In this document: positions 20,786 to 28,831 of the stretch, piece by piece
How positions within the stretch are numbered: position 1 is the first letter of the stretch
Layout: each line of letters starts with the position of its first letter
Origin: an uncultured Acetobacteraceae bacterium
GTDB taxonomy: Bacteria; Pseudomonadota; Alphaproteobacteria; Acetobacterales; Acetobacteraceae
Reading direction: 5' to 3'
Assembly: GCA_937873225.1 (NCBI GenBank)
Contig: CALMVN010000079.1
Location: 1 to 33,426 of the forward strand
Length of the DNA stretch: 33,426 nt
Position numbers and translations under genes: made by a program
The notes under the pieces: generated by a model
What the model was told of the DNA's origin: nothing
The model's database searches: none
The model's input: the letters and a program-made list of their open reading frames with translations, nothing else

Positions 20786-20803
20786 TTATCCCGGACGGGA
20801 TAA
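20786..20803. promoter_or_regulatory. Operator candidate O1: TTATCCCG-GA-CGGGATAA
   Basis: Perfect 8-bp inverted arms with 2-bp spacer, 54 bp upstream of the TonB receptor start; a TTGACG -35-like hexamer abuts it on the minus strand. Confidence 0.7.
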
Positions 20804-20972
20804 CGTCAACTTGATTCGTTGCGCTGGAAGCAGCCCATGGCGACCTCGTCCAGGACGGGTGACGGGCTGTCGGGCCCCGGCAGCCGACCGGCAGCAAGGC
20901 GCTGCGGGATCCTGGTGTCCGGGAGAACGCGAAGGACTCCCTCCTGCTCCGGGAAAGCCGGTGGGCCGTGCG

Positions 20973-21644
20973 CTAGCGCCGCGTCCTTTTCTGCCTTCCG
21001 GCTGGCGCTGGAGGCGTCGGCGCGTCCGTTGCCTGGCGCGATGCGTTGTCCAGCAGCTCTTCCTGGGTCGTCGAGCACACGCAGAGCGCCAACGCGTCGT
21101 CGCATCCCGCCGACAGGACGTAGGCGTGCCCCATCCGGCTGTCTATGTAGATGGACTCGCCGACTGACAGCGTCGCTGGGTCGTAGAACTCCGTATGGAC
21201 GTCGATCCGGCCTTCGAGGACGTAGAGGAACTCCTGGCCGTCATGCCTGATCATGTCGCCGAACTCGGCAAGAGAGCGCGCCTTCACCCGCGAAACGATC
21301 GGGATCATGTCCTTCTGCCGCAGCTCTGGCGAAAGGTAGAAGTAGTCGTAGTTCGGCGTCGCCACGGACAATGCGGTGGACAGGGTGGCGACGCTGCGAC
21401 GGCTGTTCGCGACCACGGGGGCTGACCCTTCCGGCTCGGCAAACAGGTCCGCCATGCGCACGTTGAGCCGGTCGCTGATCAACTGCAGCTTGTCATAGGT
21501 CAGGGTGAGCCGGTCGTGCTCGACCTTTGCCAGGGTCGAGAACGGGATGCCCGTGATCGTGCTCATCTGCTTGAGCGTCAATCCGTGACGGTTCCTCAAG
21601 GCCCGCATCAGCGAGCCGAGGGTGGGCGCGGGAGCAGGGCTCAT
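20973..21644 (-). CDS. XRE-family HTH regulator with C-terminal cupin domain
   Basis: HTH: SLMRALRNRHGLTLKQMSTITGIPFSTLAKVEHDRLTLTYDKLQLISDRLNV; cupin: DGQEFLYVLEGRIDVHTEFYDPATLSVGESIYIDSRMGHAYV. Confidence 0.92.
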   Translation of the reverse strand: MSPAPAPTLGSLMRALRNRHGLTLKQMSTITGIPFSTLAKVEHDRLTLTYDKLQLISDRLNVRMADLFAEPEGSAPVVANSRRSVATLSTALSVATPNYDYFYLSPELRQKDMIPIVSRVKARSLAEFGDMIRHDGQEFLYVLEGRIDVHTEFYDPATLSVGESIYIDSRMGHAYVLSAGCDDALALCVCSTTQEELLDNASRQATDAPTPPAPAGRQKRTRR

Positions 21645-21729
21645 CTTGTTTGTATCCGGAACACCGGCACTCCTTGTCAGGCAGGTTGCACGGAGGCATA
21701 CAACCTTGGAACGGTTTCAAGCAGCAACA

Positions 21730-21743
21730 ATCCTGTCCGGGAT
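21730..21743. promoter_or_regulatory. Operator candidate O2 upstream of the XRE-cupin gene (minus-strand ATCCCGGACAGGAT)
   Basis: 13 of 14 bases identical to O1 core ATCCCGGACGGGAT, including the GGAC spacer; 86 bp upstream of the regulator start. Confidence 0.55.
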
Positions 21744-21873
21744 ATTTGCCTTGTGACAAACTGTTGATTTCGTTGTGAAAAAATAAAGGCGGAGCCGACG
21801 GCGACGGCAAGCGCCCGGACAGGCGGACGTTGTTGCCGCGCCGTCTCGAATTGATTGACTACTTCTCCGATTG

Positions 21874-21887
21874 GGATAACGTTATCC
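21874..21887. promoter_or_regulatory. Operator candidate O3: perfect palindrome GGATAACGTTATCC
   Basis: 14-bp perfect palindrome upstream of the serine hydrolase start (21955), extended GGGATAACGT shared with O1; downstream of -35-like TTGATTGACT. Confidence 0.65.
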
Positions 21888-21954
21888 TCACAAGGGCGGT
21901 CTCCGGATGGTCGGGGAGACGACGAGCGATTCCCGTGACGCATCGGAGCAGCTG

Positions 21955-23997
21955 ATGGACTTGCGACGGATACTCCTTCTCCTGTCCCTTGTCTGGCTTG
22001 CGGCGGCAGCGCCCGGGCCCACGGCCGACAAGCTGGCTCCGCCGAGCGCGCCGACGCCGGTCGTCCCGGCGCTGTCGCCGGCGCCCGCGTCGGCAGCGGG
22101 TGGGGTCGCGCCGGAACCGTCCGGCACGCACGTCCTGTCCAAGGCCGATCTCGACACCTGGCTGGACGGCTACATGCCGTTCGCGCTGCGGGTCGCCGAC
22201 ATCGCGGGCGCGGAGGTCGCGGTGGTCAAGGACGGACACATCCTGACCGAACGCGGCTACGGCTATGCCGACGTCGCCAGGCACGTCCCGGTGGATCCCG
22301 ACCGCACCCTGTTCCGGCCCGGCTCGGTGTCCAAGCTCGTCACCTGGACCGCGGTCATGCAGCTCGTCGGTCAGCACAAGCTGGATCTCGACCAGGACGT
22401 CAACACCTACCTCGACTTCCGCATTCCGTCCTTCCACGGCCAGCCGATCACGCTGCGGGAGATCATGACGCACACCGCCGGCTTCGCCGAGCGGGCCAAG
22501 GACATCTCGTTCTACAACCAGGACAATCTGCAGCCGTTGGGAACGTTCCTGAAGGCGTGGACCCCCGAGCAGATCTTCGCGCCCGGCACGACGCCGGCCT
22601 ACTCGAATTGGGCGACGGCGCTCGCCGGCTACATCGTGCAGCGCGTCTCCGGCATGCCGTTCGACGACTACGTCGAGCAGCAGATCTTCGCCCCGCTTGG
22701 CATGCACGACTCGACCTTCCGGCAGCCGCTTCCGGCCAGGCTCCTGCCGCAGATGTCGCTCGGATACCGCCGCGCGTCGGAGCCGCCGAAGCCGTTCGAG
22801 TTCATCGGCCCGTTCCCGGCCGGCTCGCTGTCGACCACCGCCAGCGACATGGCCCGCTTCATGATCGCGCACCTCCAGGACGGGGAGCTGGACGGCAAGC
22901 GGATCCTCGACCCCGCCACCGCGCAGACGATGCACGACAGCCCGCTCGCCCGGGTCAACCCCATGTCTCTGATCCCGCCGCTCAACCGGATGGAGCTCGG
23001 CTTCTTCGAGACCAACGTCAACGGCCACGAGGTGATCGGCCATCTCGGCGACATCGAGGCCTTCCACACCATCCTGCACCTGTTCACCAGGGACGGCGTC
23101 GGGCTGTACGCCTCGTTTAACAGCCCCGGCAAGGACGCGGCGGTGCAGGCGCTGCGTGTTGCGCTGTTCCACGACTTCGCCGACCGCTACTTCCCGGCGA
23201 CCGGGCAGGATGGCCGGGTCGCGCCGGACGTGGCGGCCGGGCACGCCCGCATGATGGTGGGGCGCTGGCAGGCCAGCCGCAGGTCGGCGGGCACCTTTCT
23301 GGCCAGCCTGAACCTGCTCGGACAGGTCGCGATCTCCGTGGGATCGTCCGGCGACCTGGTGGTGCCCAGCATCACCACCCCCAGCGGCGCGATCAAGCAC
23401 TGGGTGGAGATCGCGCCCTTCGTCTGGCGCGACGCCGACGGCCACGACCGGCTCGCGGCCAAGCTGGTGGACGGCAAGGTCGAGCGCTGGAGCTGGGACT
23501 TCGCCTCGCCGTTCGAGGTCCTGGAGCGCGTGCCGGCCAGCCAGTCCGCCGGCTGGATCCTGCCGTCGCTGATCGCGGCCCTCGCCGTCCTGCTGCTCAG
23601 CCTGCTGTACTGGCCGTCGAGCTGGCTGGTCCGCAGGCACTACCGGGTGGCCCTGCCCGTGATCGGCCCGTCGCGTCGCGCCTACCGCCTGTCGCGTCTG
23701 TTCGCCGGGCTGACCCTGGCGGTCCTCGTCGGCTGGGCGATGACAGTGTCCCGCATGCTCGCGGACACCAACGCCCTGACCGGCAGGTCGGATCCGATGC
23801 TCTGGGTGCTGCAGGTGTCCAGCCTGGTGGTCTTCGTCCTGGCCGTGCTGGTCACCGGCTGGAACGCCGTCCTGGCCTGGAGCACCCCCCGCCGCTGGAC
23901 CGGCAGGACCTGGAGCGTGCTGATGCTGCTGTCGTCGCTGCTGGTCCTCTACGTCGCGTGGACGTTCAGCCTGCTGTCCATGACCGTGCACTACTGA
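21955..23997 (+). CDS. S12-type (class C beta-lactamase-related) serine hydrolase with signal peptide and C-terminal multi-TM domain
   Basis: Signal peptide MDLRRILLLLSLVWLAAAAPG; RPGSVSKLVTW (SxxK), YSNWATALAGYIV (YxN), GHLGDIEAFHT (third motif region); roughly four hydrophobic C-terminal segments from about 23551. RBS-like GGAG at 21945-21948. Confidence 0.9.
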   Translation: MDLRRILLLLSLVWLAAAAPGPTADKLAPPSAPTPVVPALSPAPASAAGGVAPEPSGTHVLSKADLDTWLDGYMPFALRVADIAGAEVAVVKDGHILTERGYGYADVARHVPVDPDRTLFRPGSVSKLVTWTAVMQLVGQHKLDLDQDVNTYLDFRIPSFHGQPITLREIMTHTAGFAERAKDISFYNQDNLQPLGTFLKAWTPEQIFAPGTTPAYSNWATALAGYIVQRVSGMPFDDYVEQQIFAPLGMHDSTFRQPLPARLLPQMSLGYRRASEPPKPFEFIGPFPAGSLSTTASDMARFMIAHLQDGELDGKRILDPATAQTMHDSPLARVNPMSLIPPLNRMELGFFETNVNGHEVIGHLGDIEAFHTILHLFTRDGVGLYASFNSPGKDAAVQALRVALFHDFADRYFPATGQDGRVAPDVAAGHARMMVGRWQASRRSAGTFLASLNLLGQVAISVGSSGDLVVPSITTPSGAIKHWVEIAPFVWRDADGHDRLAAKLVDGKVERWSWDFASPFEVLERVPASQSAGWILPSLIAALAVLLLSLLYWPSSWLVRRHYRVALPVIGPSRRAYRLSRLFAGLTLAVLVGWAMTVSRMLADTNALTGRSDPMLWVLQVSSLVVFVLAVLVTGWNAVLAWSTPRRWTGRTWSVLMLLSSLLVLYVAWTFSLLSMTVHY

Positions 23998-25001
23998 TGG
24001 CCCGCCTCACGCTCGACGTGTCGGCCGAGCAGCTCCGCCTGGCGCAGCCGTTCCGGATCTCGGGCCACGTGTTCGAGAGCGCCGACGTGGTGGTGGTCAC
24101 CCTGACCGATGGCGCGCACAGGGGACGCGGCGAGGGCGCAGGCGTCTACTACCTCGGCGACGACCTCCGGCACATGCTGGAGGACCTGCGCACCGCCAGG
24201 CCCGCAATCGAGCAGGGCCTCACCCGCGAGGAACTGCGGACGGTCATGCCGCCCGGAGGTGCCCGCAACGCCGTCGACTGCGCGCTGTGGGAGCTGGACG
24301 CCGCACGCGCCGATGTGCCGGTCTGGACCCTGGCCGGGCTGGACGCGCCGCACCCGGTCCGCACCACCTTCACCCTGGGCGCCGACCGGCCCGAAATCAT
24401 GGCGGACGGCGCGCGCGGCTATGCGGAGGCCCGCGCGATCAAGGTCAAGCTCACCGGCGAGCTCGCCTTGGACATCGCGCGGGTCGAGGCGATCCGGCAG
24501 GCCCGGCCCGACGCCTGGCTCGGCGTCGACGGCAACCAGGGCTTCGCGCCGGACGACCTTGGTCCGCTGGTCGCGGCCCTGCACGCCCAGCGCGTGTCGC
24601 TGCTGGAGCAGCCGCTCCCGCGCGGCCGGGAAGCGGCGCTGGACGGCTACCGCTCCATGGTGCCGATCGCCGGCGACGAGAGCATCCTGTCGCTCCCCGA
24701 CCTGGCCACCGCCGCCGGCCGCTTCGACGTGGTCAACATCAAGCTCGACAAGTGCGGCGGCCTGACCGAGGCGCTCATGATGGCGGCGGAAGCGCGCCGG
24801 CTCGGCCTGGGCGTGATGGTCGGCAACATGATCGGCACCAGCCTGGCGATGGCGCCGGCCTTCGTCCTGGGGCAGCTCTGCGACGTGGTCGACCTCGACG
24901 GCCCCACCTTCCTGACCGCGGACCGCGCGCCGTCGGTCGTCTACCAGGACGGGAACATCTGGGCCGGTCCGGAGGTCTGGGGCTCGGCAGCGCCCCGATG
25001 A
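23997..25001 (+). CDS. dgcA: Enolase-superfamily dipeptide epimerase / N-acetyl-D-Glu racemase DgcA type
   Basis: MLE-subgroup motifs: AIKVKLTGE, WLGVDGNQGF, LLEQPLP, PIAGDESI, NIKLDKCGGLTEAL, GNMIGTSLAMAPA; start overlaps the preceding stop (TGATG). Confidence 0.87.
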   Translation: MARLTLDVSAEQLRLAQPFRISGHVFESADVVVVTLTDGAHRGRGEGAGVYYLGDDLRHMLEDLRTARPAIEQGLTREELRTVMPPGGARNAVDCALWELDAARADVPVWTLAGLDAPHPVRTTFTLGADRPEIMADGARGYAEARAIKVKLTGELALDIARVEAIRQARPDAWLGVDGNQGFAPDDLGPLVAALHAQRVSLLEQPLPRGREAALDGYRSMVPIAGDESILSLPDLATAAGRFDVVNIKLDKCGGLTEALMMAAEARRLGLGVMVGNMIGTSLAMAPAFVLGQLCDVVDLDGPTFLTADRAPSVVYQDGNIWAGPEVWGSAAPR

Positions 25002-26290
25002 AGGAGGCCTCGCCCTGGTTCGGCCAGCCGCGCGGGCTGACGATCCTGTTCCTGACCAACATGTGGGAACAGTTCTCGTACTACGGCATGCGCGCGCTGC
25101 TGGTCTACTACATGACCAAGCAGCTCATGCTGGGGCAGGGCACCGCGTCGGTCGTCTACGGCGCCTACACCGCCTGCGCCTACTTCACCCCGATCCTGGG
25201 CGGCGTGATCGCGGACCGGCTGCTCGGCAAGCGCCGCGCGGTCATCCTGGGCGGCAGCATCATGGCCGCCGGCCACTTCATGATGACGTTCGAGCCCCTG
25301 TTCTACCCGGCGCTGGTGACGATCGCGCTCGGCAACGGCTTGTTCCTGCCGAGCCTGCCCAGCCAGATCGACCACCTCTACGCGCCGGGGGATCCGCGCC
25401 GCTCCTGGGCCTACAACCTGTACTACCTCGGCGTGAACGTCGGCGGCTTCCTCGCCCCCGTGGCCTGCGGAACGGTCGGCGAGATCTACGGCTGGCACTA
25501 CGGCTTCGGCGTCGCCGGCATCGGCATGCTGTCGGGTCTCGTCATCTACCTGTCCGGCCAGCGCTACCTTCCGGACGCGCCGGCCGCAGTCAGAAGCGTG
25601 ACCATCAACAAGGAGCGCACGCGGATCGACCGGCGCACCGTGCTGCTGCTCCTTGCCGTGGCGCTGTCGGTGACCGTGTTCCGCAGCGCCTACGAGCAGG
25701 TCGGCAACACGGTGGCGCTGTGGATGGACACCAGCGTCGACCGGAGCGCCGGACACCTGTCGATCCCGATGACCTGGTTCCAGTCGCTCAACTCCCTGTT
25801 CGTGATCGTCTTCACCCAGCCCCTGCTCGCCGCCTGGCGGCGCCGGACCGAAGGCGGCCACGAGCAGAGGCTGGCGCGCCGCATGGCCTCCGGCGCCCTC
25901 ATCGTCGCGGGATCCTACCTGCTGCTGGCCGTGCTGGCCTGGTCGCACGGCACCGTGCTGGTGCCGTGGCCGTGGCTGGTGCTGTTCTTCGCGCTTCTGA
26001 CCCTGGGCGAGCTGTTCATCCTGCCGACCGGGCTCGGCCTGTTCGCCAGGCTGGCACCGTCCGGCTTCGGCGCCACCACCGTCGCCGCCTGGTTCCTCAC
26101 CATCTTCAGCGGCAGCCTGTCTGCCGGCCTGATCGGCGTGCTGTGGAGCAGGACCGGCCATGCCGGCTTCTTCATGCTGCTGACCGTGCTGGCGGCCGTC
26201 GCGGCCCTCCTGCTCTGGCTTCTCGATCCCGCCCTGCGCCGGGCCGAACGCGCGCAGCAACAGCAAGACCTGCAGGCCGAACTCTCATGA
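24998..26290 (+). CDS. POT/PTR2 family peptide MFS transporter
   Basis: LFLTNMWEQFSYYGMRALLVYYMTKQLMLGQGTASVVYGAYTACAYFTPILGGVIADRLLGKRRAVILGG; NLYYLGVNVGGFLAPVACGTVGE; ATGA overlap with dgcA. Confidence 0.92.
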   Translation: MKEASPWFGQPRGLTILFLTNMWEQFSYYGMRALLVYYMTKQLMLGQGTASVVYGAYTACAYFTPILGGVIADRLLGKRRAVILGGSIMAAGHFMMTFEPLFYPALVTIALGNGLFLPSLPSQIDHLYAPGDPRRSWAYNLYYLGVNVGGFLAPVACGTVGEIYGWHYGFGVAGIGMLSGLVIYLSGQRYLPDAPAAVRSVTINKERTRIDRRTVLLLLAVALSVTVFRSAYEQVGNTVALWMDTSVDRSAGHLSIPMTWFQSLNSLFVIVFTQPLLAAWRRRTEGGHEQRLARRMASGALIVAGSYLLLAVLAWSHGTVLVPWPWLVLFFALLTLGELFILPTGLGLFARLAPSGFGATTVAAWFLTIFSGSLSAGLIGVLWSRTGHAGFFMLLTVLAAVAALLLWLLDPALRRAERAQQQQDLQAELS

Positions 26291-27906
26291 CGCGCACCGC
26301 CCACCCATTCGGCTGCTCCCCGTCCAGCCGTACCCGCAACCGCGCCTGGGCGCTGCTCCCGGTCCTGCTGGGGTTCGCCCTGCCCGCGGCGGCATCGCCT
26401 CCGGACGGCTTCGAGGCCCGGGTCGAGGCGCTGCGCAGCCAGGCCGGCATTCCCGGCCTGTCGGTCGCCATCGTGGAGAACGGCCGGACCACCTTCCTGC
26501 ACGGTTTCGGCGTGCGCGAACTCGGCAAGCCCGACCCGGTGGACGAACACACCATCTTCGCCACCGGCTCCACCGGCAAGGCGTTCACCGTCGCGGCGCT
26601 GGCGACCCTGGTCGATGCCGGCAGGATCTCCTGGGACGACCGGGTGATCGACCGCCTGCCCGGCTTCCAGATGTACGACCCCTGGGTCACCCGGGAGATC
26701 ACCATACGCGACCTGCTGGTGCACCGAAGTGGCCTCGGGCTCGGCGAGGGCGACCTCATGTTCGTCCCCCGCGGCAGCCTGTCGCGGGCGGAGGCGGTCC
26801 GGCGCCTGCGCTACCTCAAGCCCGCCACCAGCTTCCGCTACGGCTTCGCCTACGACAACGTCCTGTACATGGTGGTGGGGCAGCTGATCGAGGCGGTGAC
26901 GGGTCAGACCTGGGAAGCCTACGTGCACGACCACGTGCTGGTCCCGGCCGGGATGCTGGACACCACCACCGACAGCCCGGGCCACTTCCAGGACCCGGAC
27001 CGCGCCATCCCGCACGCACGGACCGCGGGCGCGGTGCGCGGCCTGGGCGACCAGCAGGTGCTGGACGAGCACGACGAGCTCGGACGCGCCGCAGCCCCCG
27101 CCGGCGGCATGGCCGTCAGCATCGCCGACATGGCGAAGTGGCTGCAGCTCCAGCTCGCGCACGGCAGGCTCCCGTCCGGAAGCCGCCTGTTCAGCGAGGC
27201 CGCGCACGACCAGATGTGGACCCCGGTGGTGATGCAGCCGATCGAGCCGCGGCCGCCCTCCCTGGCCTCCACCACGCCGCTGTTCGACACCTACGCGCTC
27301 GGCTGGGAGGTGCGGGACTACCACGGGGCGAAGATCGTGTGGCACGGCGGCGCGGTGCTCGGCTCGCAGAGCATCGTCGTGCTCCTGCCCGAGAAGAACG
27401 TCGGCTTCGCGGTCGAGATCAACAGCGAGGACGGCCAGGTGCTGTACGGCCTGATGTACGAGCTCCTCGACCACTACCTCGGCTTTCCGGACCAGGACTG
27501 GCCGGCGAAGTTCCAGGCCTACCGGGCGTCGCGGCTGGCCAAGGCGGCCGAGCTGGTCAACACCCGGGCGGCCGCGCCGGCGAAGGTGGGCCCCTCGGAG
27601 TCGCTCGACGCCTATGTCGGCACCTACAAGGACAACTGGTACGGCGACATCGTCGTCGGCCGGGACGGCGACCACCTCACCATCGACTTCCGGTCCACTC
27701 CCCGCATGTCGGGATCGCTGGACCACTGGCAGTACGACAGCTTCGTCACCCACCTCAGCGACAAGACGATCGAGCCCGCCTTCGTCACCTTCGCGCTCGG
27801 CCTCGACGGGCACGTGTCCCACGTCACGATGAAGCCGGTCTCCCCGACCGCCGACTTCAGCTTCGACTACCAGGACCTCGACTTCACCCCGGTCGCCACG
27901 AAGTAG
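26287..27906 (+). CDS. S12-type serine hydrolase with C-terminal DUF3471-like domain
   Basis: Signal peptide-like N-terminus; TGSTGKAFTVAAL (SxxK), YGFAYDNVLYMVVGQ (YxN), IVWHGGAVLGSQS (HGG); tail ESLDAYVGTYKDNWYGDIVVGRDGDHLTIDFRSTPRMSGSLDHWQYDSF. ATGA overlap with the transporter. Confidence 0.9.
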   Translation: MTRTAHPFGCSPSSRTRNRAWALLPVLLGFALPAAASPPDGFEARVEALRSQAGIPGLSVAIVENGRTTFLHGFGVRELGKPDPVDEHTIFATGSTGKAFTVAALATLVDAGRISWDDRVIDRLPGFQMYDPWVTREITIRDLLVHRSGLGLGEGDLMFVPRGSLSRAEAVRRLRYLKPATSFRYGFAYDNVLYMVVGQLIEAVTGQTWEAYVHDHVLVPAGMLDTTTDSPGHFQDPDRAIPHARTAGAVRGLGDQQVLDEHDELGRAAAPAGGMAVSIADMAKWLQLQLAHGRLPSGSRLFSEAAHDQMWTPVVMQPIEPRPPSLASTTPLFDTYALGWEVRDYHGAKIVWHGGAVLGSQSIVVLLPEKNVGFAVEINSEDGQVLYGLMYELLDHYLGFPDQDWPAKFQAYRASRLAKAAELVNTRAAAPAKVGPSESLDAYVGTYKDNWYGDIVVGRDGDHLTIDFRSTPRMSGSLDHWQYDSFVTHLSDKTIEPAFVTFALGLDGHVSHVTMKPVSPTADFSFDYQDLDFTPVATK

Positions 27907-27912
27907 CGGGGC

Positions 27913-27930
27913 CGTTGCGGCGGCGCAACG
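27913..27930. terminator. Hairpin CGTTGCG-GCGG-CGCAACG between convergent operons
   Basis: Perfect 7-bp stem with 4-nt loop filling the gap between the stop at 27906 and the opposing stop at 27932; no U-tract. Confidence 0.4.
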
Positions 27931-27931
27931 T

Positions 27932-28831
27932 TCACGGAGCCGTCGGCAGGGCCGTGGTTCCGTCGCCGGCCGCCGCCAGCAGCGCCCTGGCCTGCTTCAG
28001 ATGAGGCAGGTCCAGCATCCGTCCCTCGATCGCAACGGTGCCGACGCCCGGATCGGCTTCGAACAGCGCCACCACCTTCCGGGCATGATCGAGCTCCCGT
28101 CCGGTGGGCGTGAAGATCGCGTTGATCACCGGCACCTGTTGCGGATGGATCGCCATCATGCCGCGGAACCCGTCGCGGCGGCCGCGCGTCGCGTAGGCTT
28201 CCAGCCCGGCCGTGTCGCGGAACGCCGGATACACGGTCTCGATCGGCGGCAGGCCGGCGGCCGAGGCTCCTGCCAGGCACAGGGTGCGGGCCAGCCGGCA
28301 CAGGTCGCTGTAGCCGCCGTCCTCGCCGCGGTTCGTGGACGCGCCCACCGCCGCCGGCAGGTCCTCGGCGCCCCAGGTCAGACCGACGAGCCGGGCGCTG
28401 GCGTCGCGGTAGCTGTCGAGCGTGAACAGGGCACGCGGCGTCTCGGTCGCGATCGGCAGGATGCATATGCGGCCAGCCGGCAGGCCTGCCGACGCCTCGA
28501 GCGCCGCCAGGTAGTGGTCCAGCCGCACCACGTCGTGGGCGCCGTCCGGCTTGGGCAGCACGATCCCGTCCGGACCCGCCGGCACCACGGCAGCCAGATC
28601 CGCCAGCGCGTGGGAGCCCGAAAGCGGATTGATCCGCACGAACAGCGGGGACGGACGCGTCGCCGACCGGGACGACAGGAAGTCGGCGACCAGCCGACGC
28701 GCGTCCGGCTTGCCTGCCTCCGCCACCGAATCCTCCAGGTCGAGGATGACGACGTCGGCACCGGCACCGTCCGCCTTGTCCAGCTTCCGCGGCGCGTCGC
28801 CCGGCACGAACAGCCAGGACCTGAGCCTCAT
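27932..28831 (-). CDS. HpcH/HpaI (CitE-like) CoA ester lyase
   Basis: MRLRSWLFVPGDAPRKLDKADGAGADVVILDLEDSVAEAGK...IVLPKPDGAHDV...LTWGAEDLPAAVGA...GFRGMMAIHPQQVPVINAIFTPT. Confidence 0.9.
   Translation of the reverse strand: MRLRSWLFVPGDAPRKLDKADGAGADVVILDLEDSVAEAGKPDARRLVADFLSSRSATRPSPLFVRINPLSGSHALADLAAVVPAGPDGIVLPKPDGAHDVVRLDHYLAALEASAGLPAGRICILPIATETPRALFTLDSYRDASARLVGLTWGAEDLPAAVGASTNRGEDGGYSDLCRLARTLCLAGASAAGLPPIETVYPAFRDTAGLEAYATRGRRDGFRGMMAIHPQQVPVINAIFTPTGRELDHARKVVALFEADPGVGTVAIEGRMLDLPHLKQARALLAAAGDGTTALPTAP

Noticed and set aside
21859-23991. 710-aa minus-strand ORF
   Set aside because: Antisense shadow of the S12 serine hydrolase; no signal peptide or domain.
21955-23997. Beta-lactamase resistance gene interpretation of the S12 protein
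   Set aside because: The TM tail, operon context with epimerase/POT/TBDR and S12 family breadth favour a peptidase/esterase role; resistance function is not supported by sequence alone.
25063-26286. N-terminal part of the 947-aa ORF 25063-27906
   Set aside because: Out-of-frame reading of the POT gene fused by chance to the frame of the second serine hydrolase, whose real start is 26287.
25915-27822. 635-aa minus-strand ORF
   Set aside because: Antisense shadow of the POT and second S12 hydrolase genes.
17307-27906. Lasso-peptide or NRPS biosynthetic/isopeptidase cluster
   Set aside because: TBDR plus hydrolase resembles lasso-peptide isopeptidase loci, but no precursor peptide, B/C maturation enzymes or NRPS modules are present; a catabolic reading is simpler.
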